The position numbers and the translations under genes were made by a program. This document shows positions 1-7,899 of a stretch of DNA of 64,000 bases, one piece after another; positions within the stretch are counted from its first letter, which is position 1, and every line of letters begins with the position of its first letter. The stretch lies in assembly GCA_965222445.1 (NCBI GenBank), contig CBDCTY010000002.1:1178001-1242000 (forward strand). The letters are read 5' to 3'. The notes beneath the pieces are model-generated. The model had not been told where the DNA came from and made no database searches. It worked only from the letters and a program-made list of their open reading frames with translations. Origin of the DNA: GCA-958296115 sp965222445. GTDB lineage: Bacteria > Chloroflexota > Dehalococcoidia > Lucifugimonadales > CAJWER01.

Positions 1-517
1 GCCAGACCACGAGGCGCCGGCCGCTCTCCGGGTCGGCGACGTCCCGGAGGTGGTAGGCCCCGTCGCCGGGCTGCACGAGCATGTTCAGGTCCGGATCGAA
101 GACGTTGAAGACGAGGCGCCCGCCCGGCAGAAGGTGCCGCCTGATGCACGCCAGCGCACTCACCTGGTCCTCCACCGTCAGCAGCGACAGGAAGCCCCTG
201 AACGGGATGATGACCAGCGCGAACTGCCGCCCTAGCGAGAACTCCCGCATGTCGCCGTGCACCAGCTTGACCGGCGCGTCCAGCGTCTTGGCAAGCTTCC
301 CCCCGGCAACATCGAGCATACGCGGCGAGGAGTCCAGCCCCGTGACCTCGACGCCGGCCCGCGCGATGGGCAACGTCACTCGCCCCGTCCCGCACCCCAG
401 CTCCAATACCGGCCCCCCGCAGCCGAGTGCCTCGTCCACGTAGAAGGGAATGTCGTCGGTGACGTAGGAGTAGACGGCGTCGTAGACATCGGCCCAGGCG
501 TCGAAATCAGTCTCCAC
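1..517 (-). CDS. Class I SAM-dependent methyltransferase (3' end outside window)
   Basis: I translated this minus-strand frame directly; it runs open from a GTG at 517 to the window edge, so the C-terminus is missing. About 25 residues after an acidic, aromatic N-terminus (VETDFDAWADVYDAVYSYV) comes the SAM-binding motif I VLELGCGTGRVTLPIARAG, followed by an acidic motif II (GLDSSPRML), a motif III-like GDMREF, and the strand FALVIIPFRGF that is usual before the post-I helix. This is the Rossmann methyltransferase fold (Methyltransf_11/25 type); the methyl acceptor cannot be inferred. The start lies 5 bp past the ruvA stop, so it is probably the last gene of the yebC-ruvC-ruvA unit. No ATG exists further upstream in frame. 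Confidence 0.85.
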   Translation of the reverse strand, partial: METDFDAWADVYDAVYSYVTDDIPFYVDEALGCGGPVLELGCGTGRVTLPIARAGVEVTGLDSSPRMLDVAGGKLAKTLDAPVKLVHGDMREFSLGRQFALVIIPFRGFLSLLTVEDQVSALACIRRHLLPGGRLVFNVFDPDLNMLVQPGDGAYHLRDVADPESGRRLVVW

Positions 518-522
518 GCCGC

Positions 523-1098
523 TCAGCCCGCCGCGTCCTGCAGCGCGATGCGCAGGCGCTCCTCCAGGGAGTCGGGCACGTCCTCCGGCAGGGCAGTGGC
601 CGCCGCCGCGGCCTCCTGGACCGTGTACCCCAGGGCTGTCAGTGCGTCGACCAAGTCGCTGTGGCCGGCTGCCGGCCTGCTCACGGCCACCGGCTGCCAG
701 TCCAGCTTGCCCTTCAGCTCCAGCACTATGCGGTTGGCCGTCTTGGTCCCCACGCCGGACACGCCCTTGAACGCGCCCGGGTCCGCCGAGTCGATTGCCA
801 GCGCCAGGGCGTCAGTGGCCATCGTCGACAGGATGCTGAGGGCAAGCCGCGGCCCGATGCCGTTTACGGCGATCAGTGCCTCGAAGGCCGTCCTGGCGTC
901 CTCAGTCGGGAAGCCGTACAGGGTCAGGCTGTCGTCGCGCACCTGCAGCGAGGTGAATAGCCTGACACGCTCGCCGGTCGCGCCGAGCGCGCCCGAGGCC
1001 GACTCCGGAATGCTCGCGCGTATGGTCACGCCCCCGATCGATACGTCGGCCCAGTCCGGGCCGACGGCTGCCAGGGCGCCTTCGAGTCCTGTGATCAA
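523..1098 (-). CDS. ruvA: Holliday junction branch migration protein RuvA
   Basis: The 191-residue product has the length and order of RuvA: an N-terminal OB-fold domain (about 1-63, beginning MITGLEGAL), two helix-hairpin-helix motifs (LIAVNGIGPRLALSIL and FKGVSGVGTKTANRIVLEL) and a short C-terminal three-helix domain rich in alanine and leucine that contacts RuvB. RuvA tetramers bind Holliday junctions and load the RuvB motor during recombinational repair in the cytoplasm. It follows ruvC by 6 bp and precedes a methyltransferase gene. ruvB is not next to it in this window; it could lie elsewhere in the genome. Family assignment is secure; the start is the ATG that gives the canonical N-terminus. 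Confidence 0.96.
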   Translation of the reverse strand: MITGLEGALAAVGPDWADVSIGGVTIRASIPESASGALGATGERVRLFTSLQVRDDSLTLYGFPTEDARTAFEALIAVNGIGPRLALSILSTMATDALALAIDSADPGAFKGVSGVGTKTANRIVLELKGKLDWQPVAVSRPAAGHSDLVDALTALGYTVQEAAAAATALPEDVPDSLEERLRIALQDAAG

Positions 1099-1104
1099 CG
1101 GGCT

Positions 1105-1596
1105 CTACTCACGGATATCGAGATGGGCGACCTCACCGGCGTTGATATGGCAGATGGCGACCGCCAGCGCGTCCGCAGCGTCCGTCGACGGCGTCTCGCC
1201 CAGCCCCAGCAGTACCCTCACCATCTCCTGCACCTGCTCCTTGGAGGCTCCGCCGTAGTCTGTCACCGCCTGCTTCACCGCGCGCGGGGCGTAGGATGAG
1301 ATGGGCAGTCCGTTGCGCGCTGCGATTACCATGGCCACCGCCTGCGCGTGGCCGATCGCCATGGCGGCCCTGACGTTTTGGGCGGCGAAGGGCTGCTCGA
1401 TGGCGACCTCCATCGGCGACCATTCCACGACTACCTTGCTCAGCTCGTCGAACAGGAATCCCAGCCTGTCGGCCAGCGGGTCGCGGCGCCGGGGGCTCAC
1501 CACGTCAATGTAGTCCGCCCTCAGGTTAGACCCGTCGGAGGATACGACGCCCACTCCCATCTTGTACGTACCGGGGTCGATTCCCAAGACTCGCAC
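1105..1596 (-). CDS. ruvC: Crossover junction endodeoxyribonuclease RuvC
   Basis: RuvC resolves Holliday junctions with paired symmetric nicks. The 163-residue product begins MRVLGIDPGTYKMGVGVV and carries the four acidic metal ligands expected of the RNase H-like fold: D7 in LGIDPGT, E67 in VAIEQPF, and D139 and D142 in STDAADALAVAICH. These line up with E. coli D7, E66, D138 and D141, so it should be catalytically competent. It lies 23 bp downstream of yebC and 6 bp upstream of ruvA, the common yebC-ruvC-ruvA order, and is probably transcribed from the promoter before yebC. Confidence 0.97.
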   Translation of the reverse strand: MRVLGIDPGTYKMGVGVVSSDGSNLRADYIDVVSPRRRDPLADRLGFLFDELSKVVVEWSPMEVAIEQPFAAQNVRAAMAIGHAQAVAMVIAARNGLPISSYAPRAVKQAVTDYGGASKEQVQEMVRVLLGLGETPSTDAADALAVAICHINAGEVAHLDIRE

Positions 1597-1619
1597 GGAG
1601 CTCTCCTGGGGTAAGTGGG

Positions 1620-2378
1620 CTACCCGGACTCGTTCCCGTAGCTGTCCAGGACCTCGTCGGGGAAGTCGGCGTTGGAGTATATCTTCTGCGTGTCGTCGAG
1701 CTCTTCCAGCTGGTCGAGCAGGTTGAGGGTCTGCTTGGCCGTCTTGTCATCGAGGGGGACGGTGTTCGTAGGCACCATCGTCAGCTCTGTGGAGCGGACG
1801 TGCGCCCCGCTGTCTGCCAGCGCCCTCCGGAGGTCCTCCAGGGTGTCGGGCGTCGAGTACGCGTGCAACGTAGAGTCGATAGTCTCGAAGTCGTCTGCGC
1901 CGGCGTCGATGGCTATGAGCGTCAGCTCGTCGGCGGCCTGGTCCGCCTCGACGACTACGACACCCTTCTGCTCGAACTGCCAAGCCACCGCGCCCGCAGC
2001 CGCCAGGTTGCCGCCCATCTTGGTGAAGGTGGAGCGGATGTCCGAGACGGTGCGGTTCCTGTTGTCGGTGAGGGCCTGCAACAGCACCGCCGTGCCGCCC
2101 GGGCCGTAGCCCTCGTACATCACCTCTTCCATGCGTGCGCCGTCCGAGTCGGCGCCCGTGGCTCGGTTGATGGCCCGCTCGATGTTGGCCGCGGGCATGT
2201 TGTTTTCCTTGGCCCTTTGGACGGCCAGGCGCAGGCGGAAGTTCGTGTCGGGGTCGGCCCCGCCGTCCCGCGCGGCGATGATTATCTCCTTCGCAAGCTT
2301 GGTGAAAAGCTTGCCCCGGCGGGCGTCGGTGACGGCCTTGCCGTGCTTGATAGTCGACCACTTGGAGTGACCGGACAT
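1620..2378 (-). CDS. yebC: YebC/PmpR family (TACO1-like) regulatory protein
   Basis: The 252-residue protein has the diagnostic YebC N-terminus MSGHSKWSTIKHGKAVTDAR and the conserved block RAKENNMPAANIERAINR, then the second and third alpha/beta domains (for example YEGYGPGGTAVL and TDNRNRTVSDIRS). Family members act either as DNA-binding transcriptional regulators (PmpR) or as ribosome-associated translation factors related to mitochondrial TACO1; which applies here is not visible. It is the first gene of the yebC-ruvC-ruvA unit; a GGGAGA stretch lies about 6 bases before the ATG, and a promoter-like sequence lies 35-60 bases upstream of the start. Confidence 0.96.
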   Translation of the reverse strand: MSGHSKWSTIKHGKAVTDARRGKLFTKLAKEIIIAARDGGADPDTNFRLRLAVQRAKENNMPAANIERAINRATGADSDGARMEEVMYEGYGPGGTAVLLQALTDNRNRTVSDIRSTFTKMGGNLAAAGAVAWQFEQKGVVVVEADQAADELTLIAIDAGADDFETIDSTLHAYSTPDTLEDLRRALADSGAHVRSTELTMVPTNTVPLDDKTAKQTLNLLDQLEELDDTQKIYSNADFPDEVLDSYGNESG

Positions 2379-2412
2379 CTACTGTCTCCCGTTGGAACTC
2401 GATACAAAGTCC

Positions 2413-2440
2413 ATTATATCAGAAGGCCCCGTCCGTCTAA
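2413..2440 (-). promoter_or_regulatory. Predicted sigma-70-type promoter for yebC-ruvC-ruvA
   Basis: On the minus strand a perfect TATAAT (2413-2418) stands 16 bases downstream of TTAGAC (2435-2440). It is positioned about 35 bases before the yebC start codon, the right distance for a short leader. The -35 box is weak. No experimental support. Confidence 0.6.
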
Positions 2441-2726
2441 CCTCTTCCCCCATTGGGGGGGGGGGAGAGATTGAGATGGGGGCTCGCGGCCTGACGTAAG
2501 AGGACTCCGTTCAGATCCCACCAAGTCTTGTATGTTGGTGGTGGTTCCCAATAGTGACTTCACAGAGGTGGAGTGGGGTGCGGCAGACCGACCAACTCTT
2601 GGTCATCAAAGACCGTTGTTCAGCGAGGGTCGCCACACCACCCCCAAACAGAGCCCGAACAGTTGCCTGGGCCAAACGAGCCCGCATCGCGCAAGGAAGG
2701 GCCAGTACTTCACACAGGAGGTATGG
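2441..2726. other. Intergenic stretch before the truncated transposase
   Basis: A run of ten G residues (about 2456-2465) and then sequence with no convincing coding signal. An open frame in phase with the transposase extends back to 2532, but its translation does not resemble the catalytic N-terminal domain of IS110 enzymes, so I read it as unrelated DNA fused at the truncation point. Confidence 0.4.
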
Positions 2727-3443
2727 ATGGAACAGGAAGCAGTGACGCTGGCGAAGACTGATGCCCTGGACGCGGCCGTCCTGGCCCACTTCGCCGACGC
2801 CGTTCGCCCAGCCGTTCGCCCTCTGAGGGACGCCGAGACCCAGGTCCTCAACTCGCTGGTTGCCCGCAGGCACCAAGTGATAGCCATCTTGGTGGCGGAG
2901 AAGAACCGGCTTGGGAGCGCCATCAGCGCCGTCCGGCCCCGCATCGAGGCCCACATCGCTTGGCTTGACCAGGAGCTGACCGACATTGACGAAGGGCTGC
3001 GGCAGACTCTCCGCAGCAGTCCGGTGTGGCGAGAGAAAGACGACCTCCTGCGCACCGTCCCCGGCGTGGGAGAGCAACTCTCCCTCACCCTCCTGGCCCA
3101 TTTGCCGGAGCTGGGCACGCTGAACCGTCGGCAGGTCGCCGCCTTGGTGGGAGTGGCTCCCTTCAACCGTGACAGCGGCACCATGCGTGGCAAACGGCGC
3201 GTCTGGGGCGGGCGCTCCCGGGTCCGAGCCGTGCTGTACATGGGAACGCTGGCCGCCAGCCGCTTCAATCCCGTCATCCGGGACTTCTACCAGCGGCTGC
3301 TGGCCGCTGGTAAGCCGAAGAAGGTGGCCCTCGTCGCTTGTATGCGCAAACTGCTCGTCATACTCAACTCCATGCTCAAGCAGCGCTCTCCCTGGCGCGC
3401 TCAGCGCGCCACCACACCGGCACTCGTCGGTCACTCATCTTGA
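2727..3443 (+). pseudogene. IS110-family transposase, 5'-truncated remnant
   Basis: The readable part covers the linker and C-terminal Transposase_20 domain of IS110/IS116/IS902 transposases: AKTDALDAAVLAHFA, then a helical spacer, LLRTVPGVGEQLSLTLLAHLPELG, VAALVGVAPFNRDSG and RGKRRVWGGRSRVRAVLYM. Family members are roughly 320-400 residues and begin with a RuvC-like DEDD catalytic domain; that domain is absent apart from the distal KTDALDA segment, so the product cannot be an active transposase. The ATG at 2727 has an AGGAGG 5 bases before it, which may be chance. A longer in-phase frame back to 2532 has no IS110 similarity. No terminal structures were recognised, as is normal for IS110 elements. 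Confidence 0.85.
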
Positions 3444-3474
3444 CTTTCAACACAGTTGCTGAACAGTTACACAA

Positions 3475-4005
3475 TCATTTCTCGCTGTCTGCATAGTCGA
3501 CCATCTCGTTATTCTGGTAGATTGCGATTCCTGAGTAGAAGTGCTCGTTGTCGAGCAATATTCGATCCAGAAACAGCCGCTGATGCTTAGCCAAGCCGAC
3601 CATCGTCGGTAGGTCCTGGATGCTGTGCCAACCAAGCTCACCTTCTTCGGACTCTGACATCGACCCACTCCACCGAGTCCCAGTGACTATGTGGACGATC
3701 CCGCACCTGACCTCATCGATCCAAATGAGAGTTCCTCGTAGCTTTGGGTCTGCGAGTGTCAGACCTGACTCCTCCCTGAATTCTCGAACAGCGGATGACA
3801 CAGGACCCTCACCAGGCTCGAGTTTGCCACCCAGGCCGATCCATTCACCCTCATGTGACCGCCCCTGGGACTTCCTGATTAGTAGAACCTTCCCGTGACT
3901 CTTGAGGTAGACGAGGCAATACGGGATGACGATGTCGAAGGTGAGGTCTATGGAACGCCTTGATTCTTGACCGGCAGCCGGCAGACCCGCACTCACGCTG
4001 TCCAT
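3475..4005 (-). CDS. Nudix hydrolase (8-oxo-dGTP diphosphatase-like)
   Basis: The protein carries a complete Nudix box, GKLEPGEGPVSSAVREFREESGL, fitting G-x5-E-x7-REUxEExGU, so the metal-binding glutamates needed to hydrolyse nucleoside diphosphate-linked substrates are present. Around it are IVIPYCLVYLKSHGKVLLIRK and WIGLGGKLEPGEG, typical of the MutT/8-oxo-dGTPase branch. An open frame extends to 4206, but its first 67 residues are low-complexity and overlap the next Nudix gene in another phase; I therefore start at the ATG at 4005 (MDSVSAGL), giving about 176 residues. It lies 13 bp after a second, degenerate Nudix gene; the two probably arose as a tandem pair. Confidence 0.85.
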   Translation of the reverse strand: MDSVSAGLPAAGQESRRSIDLTFDIVIPYCLVYLKSHGKVLLIRKSQGRSHEGEWIGLGGKLEPGEGPVSSAVREFREESGLTLADPKLRGTLIWIDEVRCGIVHIVTGTRWSGSMSESEEGELGWHSIQDLPTMVGLAKHQRLFLDRILLDNEHFYSGIAIYQNNEMVDYADSEK

Positions 4006-4018
4006 CTGCTGCGGCTCG

Positions 4019-4399
4019 CTACCACCCAAGGCTGCCGAACCAAATGCCGTTGCAGTAGTTTTCGATGGCCCGCCTGACGTATGGGATTGTATTGTCCGGC
4101 AGGTCTCTGATGCCGAACCACCTAAGGTCGTCGCACTTGTCGGGCTCCATGTTCGTGATTTCACCAGACCACACTGACGCCTCCACGAAAAAGTGAAGGT
4201 ACTCAATATTCCCTTTGAAATGAATCACTCCGACGACTTCCAGATTGGAGCGTGAAATCTCGATGCCCGCTTCCTCTCTCGCCTCTCGGATCATCGCGGT
4301 CTTCAGGTCCTCTCCACCGTCGTTGCGGGGCGCATCGACGGTGGAGATGCCGTCTTCGTATCCCGTGTTGTACCGCCTGAGGAGAAGGACTCCCGCCAT
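4019..4399 (-). pseudogene. Nudix hydrolase, N-terminally damaged copy
   Basis: The 126-residue frame contains VLLLRRYNTGYEDG and then GGEDLKTAMIREAREEAGIEI, a clear second half of a Nudix box, followed by FFVEASVWSGEI and DLRWFGIRDLPDNTIPYVRRAI as in nucleoside triphosphate pyrophosphohydrolases of this group. The first half of the box is wrong: the stretch ISTVDAPRND replaces the usual SLPxGHxE, removing the leading glycine. In-phase sequence upstream (RFTFSSSR) looks like the expected first beta strand but is preceded by a stop with no start codon. I read this as a decaying gene, or one with a local indel pair; a functional divergent Nudix protein starting at 4399 is possible. Confidence 0.6.
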
Positions 4400-4568
4400 C
4401 CTCGACGAGGAGAAGGTGAACCGCGACGGGTGCTAGAAATATAGCCGTCACCTGTTTTCCGTCCTGACCATCACCTGGTGCCACTTGGATCGAGCCGCCG
4501 CCGCTTCGACGCGAGGAGGCCGAGCCGTATTTCGTAGAGATAATAGCCGAACGGAAGGGCAGGCGCGG

Positions 4569-4598
4569 TTGACTTGCCGAGAACGTAAGTGCTATCGT
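4569..4598 (+). promoter_or_regulatory. Predicted promoter for radC
   Basis: TTGACT (4569-4574), 18 bases, then TATCGT (4593-4598). It lies about 60 bases before the TTG start I prefer for radC and argues against the more upstream in-frame GTG at 4589, which falls inside the promoter. Confidence 0.5.
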
Positions 4599-4657
4599 CT
4601 CCCGAACCTACGGAGGCGGGTTTCCCATATCCACCCACCTCGAGAGGGAGGCGAGCC

Positions 4658-5410
4658 TTGGTCACGACACTGGACACACACCAACCGGCAGCGGTGAACG
4701 GCAGCAAGCCGTACGCCGCCACGATGATCCGGGACATGCCCAACGGCGACCGGCCCCGGGAGAGGCTGCGCGACCTGGGACCCCACTCGCTGAGCAACGC
4801 CGAGCTGGTGGCGATACTGCTGCGCACGGGCTCGAAGGGCGAGAACGTGCTGAACATGTCCAACCGGCTCCTGGCAAGCCTCGGCGGGCTCCGGGGGCTC
4901 GGGCGCATTCAGTACTCGGAGCTGTGCGAGGTCCACGGCGTCAGCGATGCCAAGGCGTGCCAGATCCTCGCCGCGCTGGAGTTCGGACGAAGGCTACAGG
5001 CCGTGAGCCCGGAGGACCGGCCCACCATCTCCACTCCCGAGGACGTGGTGAACGTGGTCGGTTCGGACATGGGGATGCTGGACAGGGAGGAGCTGCGTGT
5101 GCTGCTGCTATCCACCAAGAACCATGTGCTGGGCAGCGAGACGGTCTACAAGGGCAACGTTAGCTCGTCGCTGGTCCGCGTTGCGGAGGTGCTGAGCCCC
5201 GCCATACGCCGGGGCTGCCCGTCGTTCATTATGGTCCACAACCACCCGTCGGGAGACCCCAGCCCAAGCCCCGACGACGTTCTGGTCACGCGTAAGATCG
5301 CCAGGGCGGCCGAGATGATGGACATCGACCTGGTGGACCACGTGGTTATTGGGGGAAGCTCCAGCGTGAGCATGAAGAACAAGGGGCTCGGCTTCGGGCC
5401 TGCCGGATAG
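4658..5410 (+). CDS. radC: RadC family (DUF2466, JAB/MPN-domain) protein
   Basis: The product has the N-terminal UPF0758 helix-hairpin-helix part (MPNGDRPRERLRDLGPHSLS, AELVAILLRTG) and the C-terminal JAB-like metalloprotease fold with the metal-binding motif HNHPSGDPSPSPDD followed by DLVDHVVIGG. All expected zinc ligands (H-x-H ... D) are present. RadC proteins are linked to DNA repair or competence, but biochemical function is unsettled. I chose the TTG at 4658 because AGGGAGG lies 7 bases before it; the ATG at 4724 (MIRDMPNGDRP) is an alternative that matches shorter homologues. Single gene between a Nudix pair and an MFS transporter. Confidence 0.9.
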   Translation: MVTTLDTHQPAAVNGSKPYAATMIRDMPNGDRPRERLRDLGPHSLSNAELVAILLRTGSKGENVLNMSNRLLASLGGLRGLGRIQYSELCEVHGVSDAKACQILAALEFGRRLQAVSPEDRPTISTPEDVVNVVGSDMGMLDREELRVLLLSTKNHVLGSETVYKGNVSSSLVRVAEVLSPAIRRGCPSFIMVHNHPSGDPSPSPDDVLVTRKIARAAEMMDIDLVDHVVIGGSSSVSMKNKGLGFGPAG

Positions 5411-5474
5411 CGTCCTTTGAGAACGGCGGTGTGTTCCGAGTGAATGCCCACCTCTCCACGGAGAATGGCCTGAG

Positions 5475-7559
5475 TTGGATATCGTAGGGCTCTTCAGGCC
5501 GAAGGCGTCGCTGTCCGACGAGGAGCGGGCCGGCGGGCTGCGCGCGACGACACGGCAGGCCGTGTCCGCCTCAGCGGCGGACGGATTCGCGTCAGGCGGC
5601 TTCCTGGCGGCTTTCGCGCTGGCGATGGGAGCCAACAACACCCACATCGGCATCATGACGGCGCTGCCGTTCCTCATGCAGCCCCTCCAGGTACTCGCAT
5701 TGGTGGTCATCGAGCGTACGGGGATGCGCAAAGCCGTGGCCGTGGGAGCCTACTTCGTCGCATACGCTGCGTGGATTCTCGTCGCGCTGATCCCGTTCGC
5801 GCTATCGGTGCCGCACGCTGGGGCCGTGACCATCCTGCTGGTGCTGGTAGCGCTCCGGGGGGCGGCCTTGGCGTTCGTGACCACCGGCTGGAACAGCTGG
5901 CTCCAAGACCTGGTGCCCCGGGACTCGTTGGGGGGGTTCTTCGCACAGCGGCTGAGGGTGGCGACCATCGCCGCAGCCGTCTCCAGCATGGCGGCTGCCG
6001 TCTACATCGACTTCTGGAAGGGGAGCGTTGCGGCGGAGGACGTCATCTTCGGCTACTCGATCGCCATCCTGTTTGGGGCGGTCCTGCTGGGCTGGCCGGC
6101 GGTCGGCTTCATGGCACGCATACCGGAGCCGCGAATGGAGCGCCCGGAGGGTAGACGCCGACCCTTGCGTGAGACGCTTGCGGCGCCCTTCTCGGACGGC
6201 GGCTTCCGGCCTCTGATCAATTTCCTTTTCCTGTGGAACTTCGCCGCGCACCTGGCGCTGCCGTTCTTTGCCGTGTACATGCTGAAGATACTGGACCTGC
6301 CGCTGTCGCTCGTGGTCGGGCTGACGGTGGCGAGCCAGATCGCGAATGTCCTGTTCCTCCGCGTGTGGGGGCCGATGGTCGACCAGCTGGGCAGCAAGGT
6401 GGTACTGTCCGTATCGACGTCGCTCTTCTTCCTGGTGATGCTGGGCTGGACCTTCACGACCCTGCCGGACCGCCATGCCCTCACGGTGCCGCTGCTGGTC
6501 GTCCTGCATCTTCTGATCGGGGTCGCCAGCGCCGGCGTTAACATATCGACCACGACGATTCGGATGAAGATGGCGCCGAGGGCGCAGGCCACGTCGTACC
6601 TGACCGCCGCGTCCCTGGCAGCGAGCATAGGCGCGGGCACGAGTCCCCTGCTGGGAGGCCTGTTCGCGGACCTGTTCAGCGTGAGGCACCTGCAGATCGC
6701 CTTCGAGTGGGTGAGTCCGACCCGGACCATCGAGTTCCCCGCGGTGTTCCTGACCGGATTCGATTTCCTGTTCGCCGTGGCCTTCGTGATGGGGCTGATC
6801 ACGTTGAGGGTGCTGGCAACCGTCCGCGAGGAGGGCGAGGTCGACCAGCAGGTCGTGATGGACACCCTGATGGCGCAGACGCGCGACAACCTGCGGGTGC
6901 TCAATACCATACCCGGCCTCGCGATGGCGTCCCGCGTGCCGCAGGCGACCGTGCGCTTCGTGCCGCGATTCGCCGGGCTGGATGTGGCCGCGGGCGTGAC
7001 GGCGTACCAGGCGGCTGCGTCGATGCGCGACGCGGTGATGGCCGTCTCCCGAGGCCGGGAGGCCGCCCGCAACATCTCGGGGCTGGTGAGCCGTGCGGCG
7101 ACGCAGGCGGCGCGCCAGGCCGGAGACCTGGGCGCGCACGGCGCGGGGCTGGCCGTCGGCGCGACCAGCGGCGCAGTCCATGCGGCCCTGGAGTCCGGCG
7201 TTGCCCTGGACCGGGCCGCCCGGCAGTCGGCCGCCGCGGTGCTGGAGGGATTGGCCAGATCCAACGTGAAGGCCGTCGATGCCCTGTGGGGCGCCGGGTA
7301 CGGGAGCGTCCGTACGGCGATGGACCTGGGCCAGGACATCGGCAGGACCGCGGCGGCGGCCATCGCCGGGGCGGTGGAGCAGGCGCATGCGTTCGGCATT
7401 TCCGAGCACGAGGCCGCCAGGACCGTGGCGAGGGGAGCGTTGGAGGCGGCGCGCGAGATGGGGCCGGGCTTGGTAAGGGAGCTGCGCGGCGCCCTGCTCG
7501 ATTCGCTCATCGCTGTGGATGAGAGTGAAGGTGGTAGGCAGGAATCGGACGACGGCTAA
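5475..7559 (+). CDS. MFS transporter with long alanine-rich C-terminal extension
   Basis: Residues 1 to about 450 form a 12-helix major facilitator: repeated hydrophobic segments such as GGFLAAFALAMGA, ALPFLMQPLQVLALVVI and LINFLFLWNFAAHLALPFFAVYML, and the conserved loop FLRVWGPMVDQLGSK between the halves. Substrate is unknown. The remaining ~240 residues are not membrane-spanning: they are rich in alanine with regularly spaced charges (for example SRGREAARNISGLVSRAATQ), predicted amphipathic helix reminiscent of phasin- or LEA-like proteins. Such a tail is absent from ordinary MFS carriers (about 400-450 residues). The start is a TTG at 5475. The gene stands alone, followed by repeat DNA. 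Confidence 0.85.
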   Translation: MDIVGLFRPKASLSDEERAGGLRATTRQAVSASAADGFASGGFLAAFALAMGANNTHIGIMTALPFLMQPLQVLALVVIERTGMRKAVAVGAYFVAYAAWILVALIPFALSVPHAGAVTILLVLVALRGAALAFVTTGWNSWLQDLVPRDSLGGFFAQRLRVATIAAAVSSMAAAVYIDFWKGSVAAEDVIFGYSIAILFGAVLLGWPAVGFMARIPEPRMERPEGRRRPLRETLAAPFSDGGFRPLINFLFLWNFAAHLALPFFAVYMLKILDLPLSLVVGLTVASQIANVLFLRVWGPMVDQLGSKVVLSVSTSLFFLVMLGWTFTTLPDRHALTVPLLVVLHLLIGVASAGVNISTTTIRMKMAPRAQATSYLTAASLAASIGAGTSPLLGGLFADLFSVRHLQIAFEWVSPTRTIEFPAVFLTGFDFLFAVAFVMGLITLRVLATVREEGEVDQQVVMDTLMAQTRDNLRVLNTIPGLAMASRVPQATVRFVPRFAGLDVAAGVTAYQAAASMRDAVMAVSRGREAARNISGLVSRAATQAARQAGDLGAHGAGLAVGATSGAVHAALESGVALDRAARQSAAAVLEGLARSNVKAVDALWGAGYGSVRTAMDLGQDIGRTAAAAIAGAVEQAHAFGISEHEAARTVARGALEAAREMGPGLVRELRGALLDSLIAVDESEGGRQESDDG

Positions 7560-7578
7560 GGGACTATCCTGAATTGAG

Positions 7579-7638
7579 CTTCGACAGCTCAGCGCGAACG
7601 TAGCGCAATTAGGATCGTTCGCCCTGAGCGTGTCGAAG
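7579..7638. repeat. Inverted repeat (CTTCGAC...GTCGAAG) after MFS gene
   Basis: Arms at 7579-7600 and 7616-7638 read CTTCGACAGCTCAGCG and its near-complement CGCTCAGGGCGAACG region ending GTCGAAG. It could act as a bidirectional transcript end 20 bp after the MFS stop, or be a dispersed palindromic repeat. Confidence 0.6.
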
Positions 7639-7679
7639 GGCAATCCTCACCCAGTTCAGATGGCTGTGACAGCCTCTAA

Positions 7680-7779
7680 TACCAATTCATTTTGAGCGCG
7701 CCGTAAAGCCGTCATTCCCGCGAAGGCGGGAACCCACTCCCTGGCCACACATATACGGCGGCATCACGGTGACTTGGTA
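7680..7779. repeat. Miniature dispersed repeat, copy A (100 bp)
   Basis: A 100-bp unit beginning TACCAATTCATTTTGAG and ending GTGACTTGGTA, so its ends TACCAA/TTGGTA are inverted. It encloses the palindrome ATTCCCGCGAAGGCGGGAA. A same-length, nearly identical copy is at 13071-13170, and derived or partial copies are at 10221-10313, 15923-15986 and 18469-18762. It has no coding capacity, as expected for a MITE- or REP-like unit. Confidence 0.85.
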
Positions 7780-7899
7780 CCAATTCGTTTTGACTACGCC
7801 GCCAATTCAAGTCGTAGGGGCGGGTTTGAAACCCGCCCTCCCCGTCCGTCGTGGCTGCAAACCCAATTACGCATATATGGCCCTGTCACGGCAATTCGG
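7780..7899. repeat. 120-bp direct repeat, copy 1
   Basis: This segment recurs with about a handful of changes at 10319-10438 in the same orientation. It contains the palindrome GGGCGGGTTTGAAACCCGCC. The two copies bracket the oxidoreductase/lyase gene pair, and in this copy the repeat supplies the last codons and stop codon of the 7886-9022 gene. Confidence 0.9.

Noticed and set aside
257..1258. Plus-strand frames over ruvA/ruvC
   Set aside because: Shadows of well-supported ruvA and ruvC on the minus strand.
5802..7643. Antisense frames opposite the MFS gene
   Set aside because: Arginine/histidine-rich, no motif, opposite a protein with clear membrane helices.
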